Origin: Chionis minor
Taxonomy: Eukaryota > Chordata > Aves > Charadriiformes > Chionididae
DNA: 64,000 bases
Direction of reading: 5' to 3'
Assembly (NCBI GenBank): GCA_013398295.1
Contig: VZSF01000979.1
Location: 186,001 to 250,000 of the forward strand
A program made the translations under genes and the position numbers. The notes beneath the pieces are model-generated. The model ran no database searches. It was not told the origin of the DNA and worked only from the letters and a program-made list of their open reading frames with translations. This document shows positions 45,411-58,900 of the stretch, in pieces (within the stretch, counting starts at the first letter, position 1; every line of letters begins with the position of its first letter).

Positions 45411-48352
45411 CTGAGGGGGGTTGGCAGAGGCACAAATACATTTCTGAACAGAGTGTTCGCATTTAACCATGAGATTTCATTAAACAACAAACTGGTGCAC
45501 AGTCTAGGGCAACTGAGGTAAATACCACTGAGACTTATGCAACTCTGCTTCCAATACACTTTCAAAAATACAGCAAACACCCACCTCTTACTTCTCTTCT
45601 GGTAGCTAAGGAGAAACCAACTGAGCGTAATTTTCAGAAGTCAGGAACTGGCTTTGTCATAGGCCTAAATCAGAACAAAGTAATGTATACCAGACCCACT
45701 TTAGCAGCCTCTAACAAAGAAGTGGGTAACTCAAGAAGGTAGCAACCATCCAACTTGGGACCAGAAGGAAATGTTCCCCTAATTCAGTATGGCTGGATTG
45801 GAGCAATTTTCTCACACAGCAAGACGCATCGTGGGATGCTGTTCGTGAGATCTCCTGAAGATTCAGCGGTCAAAGAGTTGCCCTTGTTGTGTAACCTCAC
45901 CATGTATGAGGCTTTGGGTCTTTAGTACTTACAGATCTGAAATTTGCTATTGATAAAGCAGTGGCAAAGAACTAAGAGGTTAGATATGGTGCATTTTACT
46001 GGCAGATCTACATATTTTTGGATTTCTAATCTGTGAGTTGTTGCTCTAAGAGTCCACAGCTTTGGGTACCATGAGGCAGGGAGTTGCTTCCATGACTAAT
46101 TGCAATAATACAGTGAGTACGACGGCAACACCAGTAAGACAAGAGAAGCAGAATGCCAACATTTTACTTTAGAAGGTGGAGTGATAACTGTTACTGTTCC
46201 AGACTACAAAATCTGGCACAGACAGTAGAGAGTTATATTGCCTAGAAACAAGCAGGCGTGCCAAAAGGGTACAAGTAAAAATCATCTCATTTCCTACCAG
46301 CCAGATAGACAAAAGTAGGCAAGGCACAGGCTGAGCAAAACACAGTAGCACTGACTCAGAGGGCAGACTGAAGTGAAGGACTGTATGAAAGTAAAGCAAG
46401 CCACTGAGAAACTGAGTGCAACTATGGAACTGAAGTGCCCATTAGAAGGATGGGCTCTAATAAATGTCACTTGCAAGTTAATTCATTGGGGAAAACAGGT
46501 GGAACAGAAGAGCACTCACTGTCAAGTATGCTCAAGTTGCATTATGAATATCCATTAGCAATGTGAATAGAAGTCTGTGGTCAATGCCATACAATTATGT
46601 TGAGTTTTTCCAGAAAAGCTAGGAGCAGAAGCATTTTCCAAGAAGGCTGCTGTGAAGTAACTGCACATGCAAAATGTACTGCCCCAAGTCATCATTCATA
46701 AAAGGAAATAGTGCACAAAATATGGCAAACAGACCACAGGTGCTGCTCCTGCTTCTGACACCATGTAATAGGCTGCAAAGTAAAATACATTCATTCCCTA
46801 CAGCCTCTTTCCCCATAACATACTTGGTCTCAATTTTCTGTGAGGAAAAGGCCTCTGGTCTAACACTTGGTTAGAGCTTCTCATTTGGAAACGCATGCCT
46901 GTGCTAAATAGTTAATTTTTTTCATAGCCTTTGAGACTAGATCTAATAAAGAAGGGTGGTGCCTAAAGGAAGACTTCAGCACCTAAGTCCAAAGTTAGGA
47001 TAATTACGGAGCATTCAGCACTAAACCCTGAGAACCTCAACCACTAACTTCTTTTTTTTTAACTCCCCACCCCAAAATGTTGTTGCACCTTTGTCTATCA
47101 GACTTATTCTTGACAGGACTGAGCACCTTTCCTGAGCCTTAACCTGAGGGAGAATTTCTGCTGACACCCCTAAAGAGCACCAGCGCCACAGGAGTCCTTA
47201 CAAGCACACACCTAGCAGTCTCTTGGCACCAGACTCCCTGTGAAATGCAATTAACAGTGGTGAGGTTTTCCTCAAAACAAAGACAATTGAAAGTGACTGA
47301 CCCCGTTTCCTATGCAAGGGTTGAGGGGCTGGAAGCCTATGCCAAGGCTTCAGTTCCCTTCCTGATGTGCCTTCCAGAGGGTGCTGTAAGCTCAGATCAA
47401 CAGCTAAGACTGCAGTTAAAGATAAGTGGTCAAAAACACCTGCATATTATCATGAACTTCTTCTTTATTGCCCTGGCTGTGTTTGATCCCTCCTTGCAAC
47501 ACCTCACCTTCTCCACAGGCTAACATGGCAGCTCAGCGGAGTTACTGCACCATGGCCTTCCTGGACAACAGGCCACATGTCTCAAACCACCCCTCAAGCC
47601 CAACTATTGGGCACGTTTATTGGACCTACTCTCTCCTTGTGTATATGTAAAGCTACAGCATTTGCAACTGGCCAAAACACCAAACACTCGCCACAGGTTG
47701 CGAGAACAAGGTAACGTCTCTGTGCTCGTGGTGTCACAGTATTGATACGTGCCCCAGACCAACTCTGGACACTGAATTTGTATTTACCAGAAACGCCCCA
47801 AAAACCACATTAAGCTTTGTGGGCCCCCAGCAGTGACTTGCCCGGATACCTTGGGTGCACCTTGACGATCTCCTCCCAGAGCTGCAGCGAGGTGACCTGC
47901 CGTGGCACCCAGAGGCTCTCGCAGCGCAGTCCCGCCAGCTCCGCGCTCCTGGCGAAATACAGCACTGAGACCTGCCCGGGGAACAGACACCCATCAGGGG
48001 AGCGGGGCCTACTGAAAAAAAACCCAACCCACTACGGCACGTTAATTTCAGCAAAAACACTGCAGCAAACAACCGAAATCAGACCAGCGGGAGGAAAAGC
48101 TTTCCCTGGCTTAACGCCCACAGGCTCTGTCGGTTCCTCCTGCCTCGGCCGTCAGGAGAGCAGGGAAATGGAGGGGCGCGGGGGGGGGGGGGGGGTAAGT
48201 CAGCGTGGATGTGCGTCCCACTCCGGCCGCCCAGGCCTCGCTCGCCCGCCGGGCGCCTCTGCCCGCCGAGGAGAGGGGCCGGGGAAGGCCCGCTGCGCGG
48301 GGGCGGCGGCAGGCCTCGCCTCACCCACCTCTGCACCTACCTGACAGCGCAT
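45284..48352 (-). CDS. MOCS2: MOCS2A, molybdopterin synthase sulfur-carrier (small) subunit
   Basis: Ubiquitin-like MoaD-family protein whose C-terminal Gly-Gly is adenylated and thiocarboxylated by MOCS3 and then donates sulfur to cPMP in the MOCS2B active site. Exons on minus: 48352-48341, 47971-47850, 45410-45284; joined 86 aa plus stop (human 88). It starts MRCQVSVLYFARSAELAGL and ends AIIPPISGG. The ATG at 48352-48350 is the first on this strand for roughly 290 bases downstream of the nearest upstream ATG. Its context is weak (T at -3, C at +4). It lies at the edge of the CpG island, as expected for a housekeeping promoter. Confidence 0.94.
45411..47849 (-). other. MOCS2 intron 2
   Basis: 2.4 kb with no recognised exon or mobile element. 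Confidence 0.7.
47850..47971 (-). CDS. MOCS2: MOCS2 exon 2 (MOCS2A)
   Basis: Encodes VSVLYFARSAELAGLRCESL then VPRQVTSLQLWEEIVKVHP plus two bases of the next codon. No ATG occurs in it. Acceptor ccgggcag, donor gtatcc. Confidence 0.95.
48180..48195 (+). repeat. G16 homopolymer in MOCS2 intron 1
   Basis: Sixteen consecutive G immediately before taagtcag. On the MOCS2 sense strand it is a C run. Length is likely unstable and prone to sequencing error. Confidence 0.9.
48341..48352 (-). CDS. MOCS2: MOCS2 exon 1, coding part (MOCS2A start)
   Basis: Only four codons, MRCQ, before donor gtaggt at 48340-48339. The human protein likewise has a very short first-exon contribution ending in CQ. The transcription start was not determined but should lie in the CpG island just upstream. 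Confidence 0.88.
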
Positions 48353-51300
48353 GGAGCCGCCGTCCCCGGGCGGGCAGCCCTCAGACGCGGGGCTGACGGT
48401 GGCGCCTGCGCCCGGAGGAGAAGGCGCTGGGCCCGGACCGCCCCCTGCGGCCTGGGCCGGGAGGGCGGCCCGGCCCGGCCCCGGTCTGTGCTGTTAGGCC
48501 GGGCTGCGCAGGGCCTATTGTGGCGGCGCAGGCCGGCGGCGGGGCCCGTCCCCCACGCAGGTGGGTACCGCAGGCGGCCCTCAGGGGGAAGTGGGAGAGC
48601 AGGGGGCGGGAGGCCGTGGCCTTACCCCCTCCCCCACCAGCCTGTCATTTTGGGGAGAGGACCTTAAAAGCCGGATTTTCGCGTGGGCTCTGCGTGCATG
48701 GGGATCGCTAACGCGACACGTCCGCTGCCCTGCGCGCCTTGTACTGCCACCGCACGTAGGCGCGGTAGGTGCAGCAGAACGTGTGTGCTTAAGAGGTGTA
48801 TCGGCGCCACCGGCGCGCTGATACCGGATTTCTGGTGCGGGTCCTGTTGCAGCGCGGGGGGCGCCGCGGCACCCCCCCACCCCACCCCCCCGGACAGCCC
48901 GCAGCAGCCGCCCGTGGGGAGGGGAAGGCGGCGCGGCGGGAGATGGCCGCCATCGCAGAGCGGGGCCCGGGAGGAGGTGTGGGCGCTGCGGGGTGCGGGC
49001 AGGAGGGACCTGGGGCTGCTGTTGGGCCGGGCACGGCTGTGTCCCGTGCACCCTGTCCTGGCGGGTGGCCGGGGTGACACGCCAGTGCTGTTGGCCTGGC
49101 GACACCTGCAACCCCACCGCGGCGAAGGAGGAGCTCCGCATTCCGCACCAGCGCCGCGGAGTTGCTGTCGTTCGGGCAGGTGGAAAACACCCGTCCTACC
49201 AGCGACACTGCTGGGGGCATGGGGAGAGGGGGGGGAAAAAATAAGCCCTGGAACAAAGAGCTACTATCCAGTCATTTCAAAAGATGGCTGAGAAAGGAAG
49301 CAGACCTTTCTATGTAATAATTCTTGCTTCTGAGGTACGAAGACAAAATGATAAAGTTTTCCAAAAAATTCACGTGGAGCATGTATTTTGTAGCAGTTAC
49401 CCAGTCAGTACACCATGTCTTAATCCTCTGCTGCAAGGAATAAATGAGTTATTATTTAAAACTGTGTTCTTTTGCTTGTGAATGATTAACTACTGTTACA
49501 AACTGAACTCTCCTCAAGACAGCATGTGTCAAGTGAATAAAACGATTGCTTGCTTTTTTTCTCTGAGCTGAGTAATTTTGGATCTATACATCTTAAATGA
49601 AATAGATCACTCTGACAAGGTGTGTTTATGACCCAGCCAGTAGCTAGCAAGTGGCTGGCACGGTTTTTCAGTGCAAAAGATGTGCCACAGGTGTCTGTCC
49701 TTAGAGTGAAGTGGGTGAGTGCTGGGCTCAGCTGGTAGCCTCTCAGCCCAGAGAACAATGAGCTTTGAAAGGGTTGAATTTAGAGTTAGGTTCACTATGG
49801 AATAAGAAGAGAGGCAGTGAATTCCTGGATTTTCTTTATTTAAGCTCTAACTAATGACTCGCCTAAGGTAATTCTTGAGTATTTTTCAATGAAGGGGTCA
49901 GTCCTCAGCCCTGTGTTGCATGAATTAAAAGCAGAGTTTGTTAAAGGCAGAATTTGTCCCTAGAAAGCACAGCAACAGAGTAAGATCTGTGACTCCAATA
50001 ATCTATTAAGTGTGTTCTAGAACTGGTACAAAGTTAAAACTTCTCAAACAAAGGCATGAACTAAGCTGAGGTGTAATCTGAATGTCTAAAACAATGCCCT
50101 CTCTAAATACATCTTCATCCTGGAGGTCTTTTCTTCCAGGAACATGGGCCTCTGCAAGAGGTGTGACTACTACACTGCTTGGTTTGCAAGAATGACTTTT
50201 ATTCAGGTCGCTTTTTCTGTTTGGCTTGTTTTGTGGGGTTTTTTTGGGAGTACAGATACCTACATAAGATGAAATGAGAGGTGTTTCTGTAGGTCTGGAG
50301 GAGATACGTAGAAACTGGGATTTCAAAACCATCTCTTCTCTATGATTGCTATAGGCTAGCTCCACATCATTTCCTCTTAAAATATTTTCTGGTTTGGATC
50401 CTTTTTTCAGACACCATTTTCTTCTTGCAGCTTTTGGTTTGGAATGTAATTGAGAGTTGCTGCAATGTGTAACATCTACTCATTTAGTCTATTATTTTGA
50501 ATTAAATCTTGTCCTAAGCCATGTGGCCTTTGCTTTAGCTAACAGGTACGTATGCATAATCCCACACTGAAATCTATATTAGCCTCTCACAATGTATTTC
50601 TTTTGGAAGTGCTTAGTTTTAAAAGCTGTGATGAAGCCCTCCAAAGCAGACATTTCCTCTTCTGCTTTCCAACCTTTGTTGGTTTTAGTGATGTTTAATA
50701 CTGAAGAAGTGCAAGTCTTAGGGTTTGGAATTGCCTTACACCACCCGAACAGAGTGTGGCTTAAGAGAAATTCAATTCTAATAAAACTAAGGAGAAGCAA
50801 ATGGTAAGGAGCTATTATTCCTGTTAATTTATTTCTTACTTAGCAGCAGCATACTTTGAACTTGAAGATCTAGCCATGGTATACCCAGACACTAAGGCAC
50901 TGATTCTGCAGCATGCTCCTGAATGGAGAGAACCACAGAAAAGTCAACAAAATTTAAGTAGGTACACTAGTCTGCTAGTCCTAAGCTATTTTTGTAAGAA
51001 CTTATCACAAGAGTTGGTATAAAACATGCCTGGATGCACTAGAAAAACTAAAGAGGAATGAACTGGAGACATATTGTTAATCTTTATTTCTTTTACCAAT
51101 TATTTACTTCAGATCCCGGCAGCAAAAGTGACTCTCTGGGACTGCACAAGGTTGTGATTGTCTAACCTCTAGTAGATTTTCTGTTTTATTTTCATTTTAG
51201 ACCTTTTCTCAGGACTATTTGGTATAAATCATGAGTTGCTGCTCTAAAGTTCAGACTTGTAATTGGGATGTCTTCAGAGTTCTTTCAAAGAACTCTTTTG

Positions 51301-52844
51301 AAGAAGTTTCTTTTACTCCCATTTTACTGTTCTGAAGAACTGAAGTTATATTGGTGCCAGACCCAAGGATATCTTTGTTACACACCTGAGATGTAGCTAT
51401 TGATGCGTGGCACTGTATTTAGAAGAACAGACACAATTCCTTTACTTCAAGCTTCCTGAAATAACCAGGAAAAATAAAAATTATCATGATCTGGAATAAC
51501 CCTTCATTACCTGTTGCACCCTTCATTTGTCTTGGGCATCCAGCCACATCTTAAGTCAGTTAAGCATTACCCTCCTGCTACTGAGTTAATTTAAAAAAAA
51601 CCCTCAAAACTGCTTGGAATAATCTACAAGGATACAAAAGTGGAGCAGGTATAAGAGATGTGTCACCACAAATTCCAGTCCTTCCACTGAATTCAGGTCT
51701 GAATTTGGCCTCATACATGTCAACGCTGGTCATAATCTGGAAAACATTTCCTTCCTATTTTGGGAGGAAGGAGAGCTGTTCCTTGAGTTTCCTTGGTGGA
51801 AGAATGGGGAGAAAAAGTGAAAATATGAATCTGTCTGAGGCACTATGACCTCTAGGATTCCTGTGTGTGAGGTATATGTGGCCGTTTGACCAATGTCTTT
51901 AACATTCCCCTTGGCACTCTTTGAAATAGTCTATTACAAAACAGATGGTGCAGTAGTTACTTTTTGAAGGGCTAGAAGAGCATGACCACATCTGGAATTA
52001 ATCTTTAGCTCCCTAAACCAATAGATCACCCAGTTTTAAGAGTGTCTTCCAATATAAATGCATTGCACAAGTACAGAGAAAGAATACACAGCTTTAAGGC
52101 AGAGTATGAGCAGTCTGGAACTATAATTCATAGCCACACAACTCTCTGTTCAACTGCCTCATTTATGGGCAAGTCTTTTCTACAAGAATTCCTTTTTATT
52201 TTCATTGAGCAACAGCAGTAAGTGAAATATGTAACTTCTTAAATGAGATTTTTAAAAATCCATAAATTTTCAGGTTTTGTATAAAGTATTTTCCTTTTCT
52301 ATTGATGGCTACAGTATTCCTAAAGAGATGGTCTTTCTTTTTTTCATATGGTCCTTTGGCGCAAAGGTTGTGTTAAACCAGTGTGCACACCAGCATCATT
52401 GACCTAGAGCTAGCTATGGAGTTTTGAGTGATCATTAAGCAGTATAACACATGCTCTGAAGCATGATGAGAAAGGGCATTAGGGCATTCAGTGATGATGC
52501 TAAGGTAAAAACTGTTTCTGCAATCCTTGATGCCAAGGCAAAGCGTAAGTTTTATCGCATAGAAGCTTGTTTTTTAAAGTGTGTGGTACTGAACTACCTG
52601 GATAACATTTGAGCTGGATAATGTAAATATTTAAAATATCAAATGTGTTACTAAAAAAAAAAATTGTAATGTCAAAAATTGATTGCTTCCTGCAAAAGCC
52701 ACAAATTTGTGTAACCAAGTAGTTTTAAGGGCAAAAAATGTTGAATGCTATCAAATCTACAAGTCATGTACCTGATAATATGTTTAAAAAGATAGAATTC
52801 CTGTCTTGTATCTAGTATTTCACTTGGCTTGTATGCTTTTCTGT

Positions 52845-52905
52845 CCTCCTTTTGTAAAGCACCTAGCACAGCGAGACATGAAATGCCCACAGATAAATAA
52901 TGCAG
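52845..52905 (+). mobile_element. Possible ancient CR1/L3- or L2-type LINE tail
   Basis: ccttttgtaaagcacctagc, then acag and an agataaataatgc end, resemble the old amniote LINE 3' terminus (words like gtacagcgcctagcaca). Only the final 60 or so bases can be seen and they are strongly diverged. Confidence 0.35.
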
Positions 52906-55900
52906 TGTTAGTTTATTTTTCCAGATTAGATTATTGGCCCTCTAATTATCATAACGTGTAAGAATTTGAAACATTGCACAAGGTAAGAAACATTTCAGCA
53001 TATGGATTTGCTGAAGCCAATGGAATTTCACAGGATTTACTCTCAGCTGGTGAAAATAAAACCAACCTCTTTACCCGTCACTTCAAAATTTGGGTTTTGA
53101 GGTAGACACTTGGCATAGCAGATTACAGATTGCAGCTGTCCTGCCTATCAATTCTTTATAATCACTGTAGCTGCTTTGCTCAGCTTGAAAATGGAAGTTT
53201 TGCTGAAGTTTTCAGAGTATTTCAAATCAGTGTCTTTACCTGCCCCTAGGGGCACACACAGCAAAATTGAGATAGACTGCTGTTTGCAGAATATCCTGTT
53301 TTAGGTTTAGATTCTGGTTGTATCACATGGTTAATTCTTCCACCATCGGTTGAAGTATTCTAGTCCGTTTGCTTTCAGTCTTTTCCTGCGCTTAAGAGGT
53401 AAAGATTATATAGCCGATTCTGTGCAATGCTGAGCTTGTTATTTAAATGTCCTGATTAATTCTACACTTAAAGTTTAGCAGTTTTGGTTGATAGAGTAAA
53501 AAATGCAGACACTGTTGCAAAGAGACACTCCAAAGAGACAGGAGTCTCTTTGCGCACAGGAGGCACGAGGAGTAGATCTTCACTGACCCTAACTAGGGGG
53601 TTGGCTGCAGATTACATTATGCCGTGTTCCCACACCTACCTCCTTGCCATCTATGTAGGATCCTTGCTGACAGTTTGCAGATGCTCACCGTCATACAGTC
53701 AACATATAAAGGTGAATCAGTATTCTTACTGGAAGTGTATGCTTTTCACTCGCCCATTTCACACATTTCCAGGAAAACAAGGCTAGATCTTTACTGATAA
53801 TGTCTTCTACTGGAATTGATCAAACTGGAATTATGTCCACTAGGCTGCATGTCCTGTGCATATTCAGCTTTTCTCTGTGTTGGCTGACAACTAGAATGCT
53901 TTCTTTGTAAACAAGAAAGGGACTTTTTCAAAAAAGGTTATATTTTGCTGAAATTTTTCCAAACCCTGGAAGAAAGTTGTGTGATTAGTTCTGAAAACCA
54001 ATCACTCGATAGCTTCTACTTTATAATATGAACCAATAGCTTTTGTGAGGGACATAGATTGTGGCTGTGCAGTTAGGAATTAGTTCAGTTTTGTGCTTCA
54101 AATTTACATTAAGAGCCATGCTTTATCCTGGCATCAAACTAGGAAATTCTGCCTACAAGTAAGTAATACAGGATTGCCCGCACTGCAAGCAAATGATGAA
54201 CGTCTGTCTTAAACAAACTGTCCAAATTCTGTGTGCAAAACTGGGACACTAAAGTTTCTATGGCTTTGTTTTGACTAAAAGTTTCATCTTCTGTTGCATA
54301 TAACAGCACACATATCCACATGAGGGCACCAGCTGACATCTTATTCTCAGAGCAATGTGTAATCTGTTTCAGAAATGAACATGTCAATCAGTGATCACTC
54401 CATCCTTATACTTACAGAGCTAAAGATTGAACTATTTAATGTTACAGTTCCCAAATTTTGGGTTTATTCTTTTTAAATTCTTAGGGCCGTAATACTTTTT
54501 ACTTTCCCTAAATTCTACATTCTACAGAAATCTTGAAATAAAGTTTAATCACATAGAGACATGGGGATGTTAAGTTGTCAAAAGAAATTTAATATTCTTT
54601 TTTAACCTGGCTGCATAATGGAATGTAAGTGAACTCTCATTAAAATTGGTGAAGTTTATTATTTCTTAGCTTTGAAAGGAGAACAAAAATCCCAAGGTTT
54701 TAGCCCCATTTTTAGTAAATCCACAAAAATATGCAGTCAACACCCATTCCATTTGTTGACGTTATACAATCTTTTTAAAAAAGCAAGAGTAACTGGTGCT
54801 TTACTCTTGGTTAGGCTGGGGATTCAGGACCAAGATTGTCCACTTCCTTTCCCCGCTGAATTCCAAGAATGTTGACCAATGTAAATAGAGTACAGGAATG
54901 ATGGCATTTCCTCTCCTAGCTCCCAAAGTGCCAGGCAATAGAAACTGCAAAGGCTTGAGGCTTCCCTCAGGGGCCAGCAGAGTGCATGTGATATGAAGGA
55001 TGTAACAATCTATTAGCTAGACAGGGAAGGTTACACCAAACATACTGTGGGGTTATTTGACAGAGACAACGCACGCAACATGAAGTGATGTAAGGCGTAT
55101 TTTTCTTTGAAATCAACGGGATAGCATTTTGAAGGAAAGAGAAACTTGTCAGGAACTTCCAAAACGCTTTGGAGCGTGTTCACAAAAGCTGTTTTAGCCT
55201 AGTGAGACTAATCTCCCTAGACTCCAAGCAGCGGAAACCCATAGGCTTTTCCAAAGAGTGATTCAGAAGAACCAGTTTAACAACTCCTCTTGCTCGCCCC
55301 TGGCCAGAGCCTGTTTCTCCATTGGCTGTTGGTGTGGTCTGGAGAAACTGGCCTCTTGGGGCTAGTCTTGGCCTTAGTGAATACTCTTTCCTGGTGACAG
55401 AGAAACAAAATACAATTATTTAAAGATTAGAGATACCATGGTATAGTCTAGTCCTCTGGCGTGGGGAAAGCCTAGGATTTTTTTTTTTCTCAGCAGAAAG
55501 CCACAGAGTTGGAAAAGACAGGAAAGGTTGTGAGCTAAGGACTTACTCAGAACCCAGTCTTCATTGCAACGCAGATAAATAAACATGCATCATAACATGA
55601 GAACAAACCTGAGCATTGGAGTAGACATTAAAAAATTGTGATGGTGTGAATCTACTGGAAATCCTAATGGGAAGTAGTGACTTTAAAGAATCTTTAGGTT
55701 GCTTTTTCTCAGAAAGAAATGGTAATTTGGAAGGACAATAGCCTCCCTTTAGCACAGTAATTTAGTCTTGCAAAATTTACAGAAGTAGTCAAGGTCCAAA
55801 ATCCTCAAGTGACTATTTTTGGGAAAGAGGAAGAAGTTAGTATCTGTTAGATCATTCCCTGCATCACATATGTGCTGAAAAAGAAAAGTTCTCCATGGAA

Positions 55901-58900
55901 GTGTTTCACGTCCACTAAATGTAAATTAGATGCATGCCAGAAAATGTTAGGGTATTTATGTATATGGACCTGTATTTTGGGATGCTGTTTTGGTACCAGC
56001 ACTACGTTAGGAGATCATTTCTTTTCTTCAGGTATTACTGAGAGAAATGCAAGGGCTAATTAATGGATGCTTGTTTGTTATAGGCCCCAGCAAGTATCTC
56101 TGGTATCTCAGAGATAATTGTATGTCAGGGGAAGGGAGGAGAGGAATGAGAGTTGTTTGGTTGTCTTCTTGTATTGCTTTTTTTCCAAAGCACTTTTAAG
56201 CAGATGTAATCAGGAGAGCTAGTAAGTGTTATATGTGTTACAATAAAAGAGGTTCTGGTTGATCTATAAAGTACTCGTCCAGCTATCTAGAAGGCTGGAA
56301 TAGGTTAATACATATTCATCAACTGAAAAGCCTGATGCCTTGAAGATACTGGAAGATTTCTAAAGATTCTGGGTAACTGATTTTAATGTAGGTCAGACCT
56401 CAGTTTAGCTCAAGACAGCTGGTAATATAGGAGAGAAAAAAAGGTCCATGTCCTGAGAGAACATGACAAAGCTAATGATGCATAAAAGGGTACCTGAGAC
56501 TTCAGTATGCACACTGAGACAACAGAAATAATCCAGAAAAAGCAGCTTTGTTGCTGAGTAAAACCCTGAGAGGGTTGGTGCCCTAAGCACTATAGGAGTG
56601 TTCATACCTGAGGGGAATTGTGAAGCGGGTAACTGCGTGCCAGGATCCATTTGGTGCGTGTGAGTCTCAGCATCTTGAGTCTAAGCGGTACTGACAACTC
56701 AGAGGAGATTTTGAAGGCATCACAGGAACTACAAGAACTAAGGTAAGGATGAAAAATAAAAGGCTATGAACTGAAGCTGTAGCACAGAGCGGTGGGAACA
56801 CTGGCTAGAGTAGCAGCGATTTCTGTGGGAAACTTTGGAGCTGAGGTCTGTTAGAAAGGATGGGAGTCATTTGACCTAATTTTAGCTGTCCAAGGGTTAT
56901 TTAACTAGCCTTAATTTGTTGCCTAGGCTTCTTCTATCGTTAATTGAGAGGCAGAGTCCTCTTCAGAAAGCAGTTCAGGTTGTTCACACCGGCTTGATTT
57001 GATACTTACCCTGGCGAAGGCATCTAGAGGCAACTGTGGAGCTTTACTGACTATGGAGGGATCACCGGTGACTAGGTTAGACACCTAACTTTTAGACAGC
57101 TAAAGTTAAGTGAAATAGTCCCATCAAGTTGTAGGTGGTATTGTGCATTTGCAGCTCATGTCCAAATAATGGCTTGTAGGTCTAAATAAGAAAGTTTTAA
57201 TAGTTGAAACTTTTATCATATTTAGTACCTGGAGACCCAGGTATGACGAATGATACCAAAATAATGACACCAAGATTGGCACAGGAGAAAGGAGCGATGT
57301 AGATGAGCAATCCAGCTGCATAGTCATGCATATGCAAACAAAGAATGAAGGCTTTGAACACTCAACAAGAGTCCTTGAGTCCTTGTATAACTCTGTGATG
57401 ACTCTGGATAAAAATTGAGAAATTGTAACTACAGAGGTCATGTGTGGTGTTTTCCTCTGCAACTGTCTTGCTAATAGACTTCCAGTGACAGCATGGGTGT
57501 TCCTGTAGACTTAGAGTTTCTTTTCCTTAGCATTTCAGTTCACAAATGGACTAAATTAGTTCAAACGGACCATTTCACAAACTGAATCCAAATGTGTTAA
57601 CAGCATGGAAGTTGTGTGATACAAGCCATAAGCCTAAAAGGCTCCTGCTTTTCCAGTGCTGTATTTGGAATAATGCTCTTTGATAATTAAAATGAAAATT
57701 AACAGGAAAAAGCCAACAATTTGTTTATTAGAAGAATAATCCTTCCATGTCTAGAAACACTAACATGTTTTCCATGGATTAACTTGGATGACTTACCAGA
57801 TGTCCCTACAAAGGAGATTAAGTAGTGGTATGATTGGTAAAGATATTACGGCAAACTGCAGTTATGGCAGTTTTTTTCCAACTGCTAGATAAAGCTGAAC
57901 ATTTGCTAGTGCAAATGATATTTGAGTAGAATTATGGTGTTTTTTGTTTGTTTTTTTTTTAAGTTCAGAGCACGTCCCAGTTGCTTTTCCCCAGCGCATT
58001 TCAGCCTGAAGGCAGTCCTTTGGCATCCCCTTTCTTAGTCTGGACTCCTTCTTGCCTCCTCAGATTTTTATTTTTAATAAATATCTATACACTTTTATTC
58101 AATAAATATATATACCCACAGCCAGGGAACTGCAACCTCTTCTTCCAGGCAGCAGCAGGACCTGGACATACTTGCTCCTGGGTGTTAGCTCTGAAGGAGA
58201 AATGGCAGCAGCCCTTTCCCCCTTGCCCCCTTGCAATGTGTCTAGCTAAACTGCAGAATGCTTCAAGAGTGTGGTAAAGGTACTGTCTGCAGCGGTTTGA
58301 GAGAAACAGTTTGTACAGCAACTTTATAGGGCTCTAAGAATTGCAAACTTGGATCTTTTTGAGAGAGCTGATGTCCCTCAGTTAAATTCTGCAGGACTGA
58401 TACAAATGGAAAGTAAGTATTGATTAAAATAAAGAAATGTCACTCTGCCTTTCCATTTTAGACTCAGGGGTGTAGCTACTACTGAAATTCAGGTTTTCCT
58501 GGCTGGCCAGAATTTATAGCTAATCCTAAGAATAATCTTTGTCACTTCCTCTTGTGCCTATATATCTAAACAGTGAGAACTGAAAATAACTGGAAAGTTT
58601 GAAGCATGCCATGTCTGCTTAATACATGCAGTGTGGTATCTGCAGGCTTGAATTTCACGCAGCTTTATCTGCTTTCTGCAATGAGTACGCTTACAGTCTC
58701 TCTTGAACAATTTGCACTTACATGTCATGTTAAAATTCATAATACCCTTAAAGTATTGCAGAAAAGCATTTAGTGATTACCTCTTTTTTGATAATAAGCA
58801 GATACGCTTCCATCAACTTGATGCTAATAATTACCAGCCTTGTATTGAAAGGCTAACAAAAACATTTGTTGCAGTAGTACATACATGTTGCATTTCTGAT

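Larger units (their letters stand above)
48120..49170. promoter_or_regulatory. CpG island, MOCS2 promoter
   Basis: Dense CpG and GC boxes over about 1 kb, in sharp contrast to the AT-rich flanks, spanning MOCS2 exon 1. It includes GCCGCCAT at 48946-48953, the reverse complement of a YY1 core. It also has a G16 run at 48180-48195 and C runs at 48871-48891. No TATA box was evident. Human MOCS2 has a divergent noncoding transcript; whether one starts here cannot be told from sequence. Confidence 0.88.

Noticed and set aside
45393..45462. ATGs upstream of exon 3 in the MOCS2B frame (open frame beginning 45462) as the MOCS2B start
   Set aside because: They lie 5' of the ccctcag acceptor at 45411-45412, in the intron. 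They would matter only in a transcript retaining or starting within that intron, for which I see no evidence.
48209..49291. Several overlapping open frames of 130-200 codons on both strands
   Set aside because: All sit in the CpG island, where stop codons are rare. The peptides are Arg/Gly/Pro/Ala-rich with no domain, and different frames are open over the same bases.
49284..49481. Plus-strand 65-codon frame just beyond the CpG island as the first exon of a divergent gene
   Set aside because: No recognisable protein, no good donor linking it to a further exon, and the length is within chance. A divergent noncoding RNA remains possible but unsupported.
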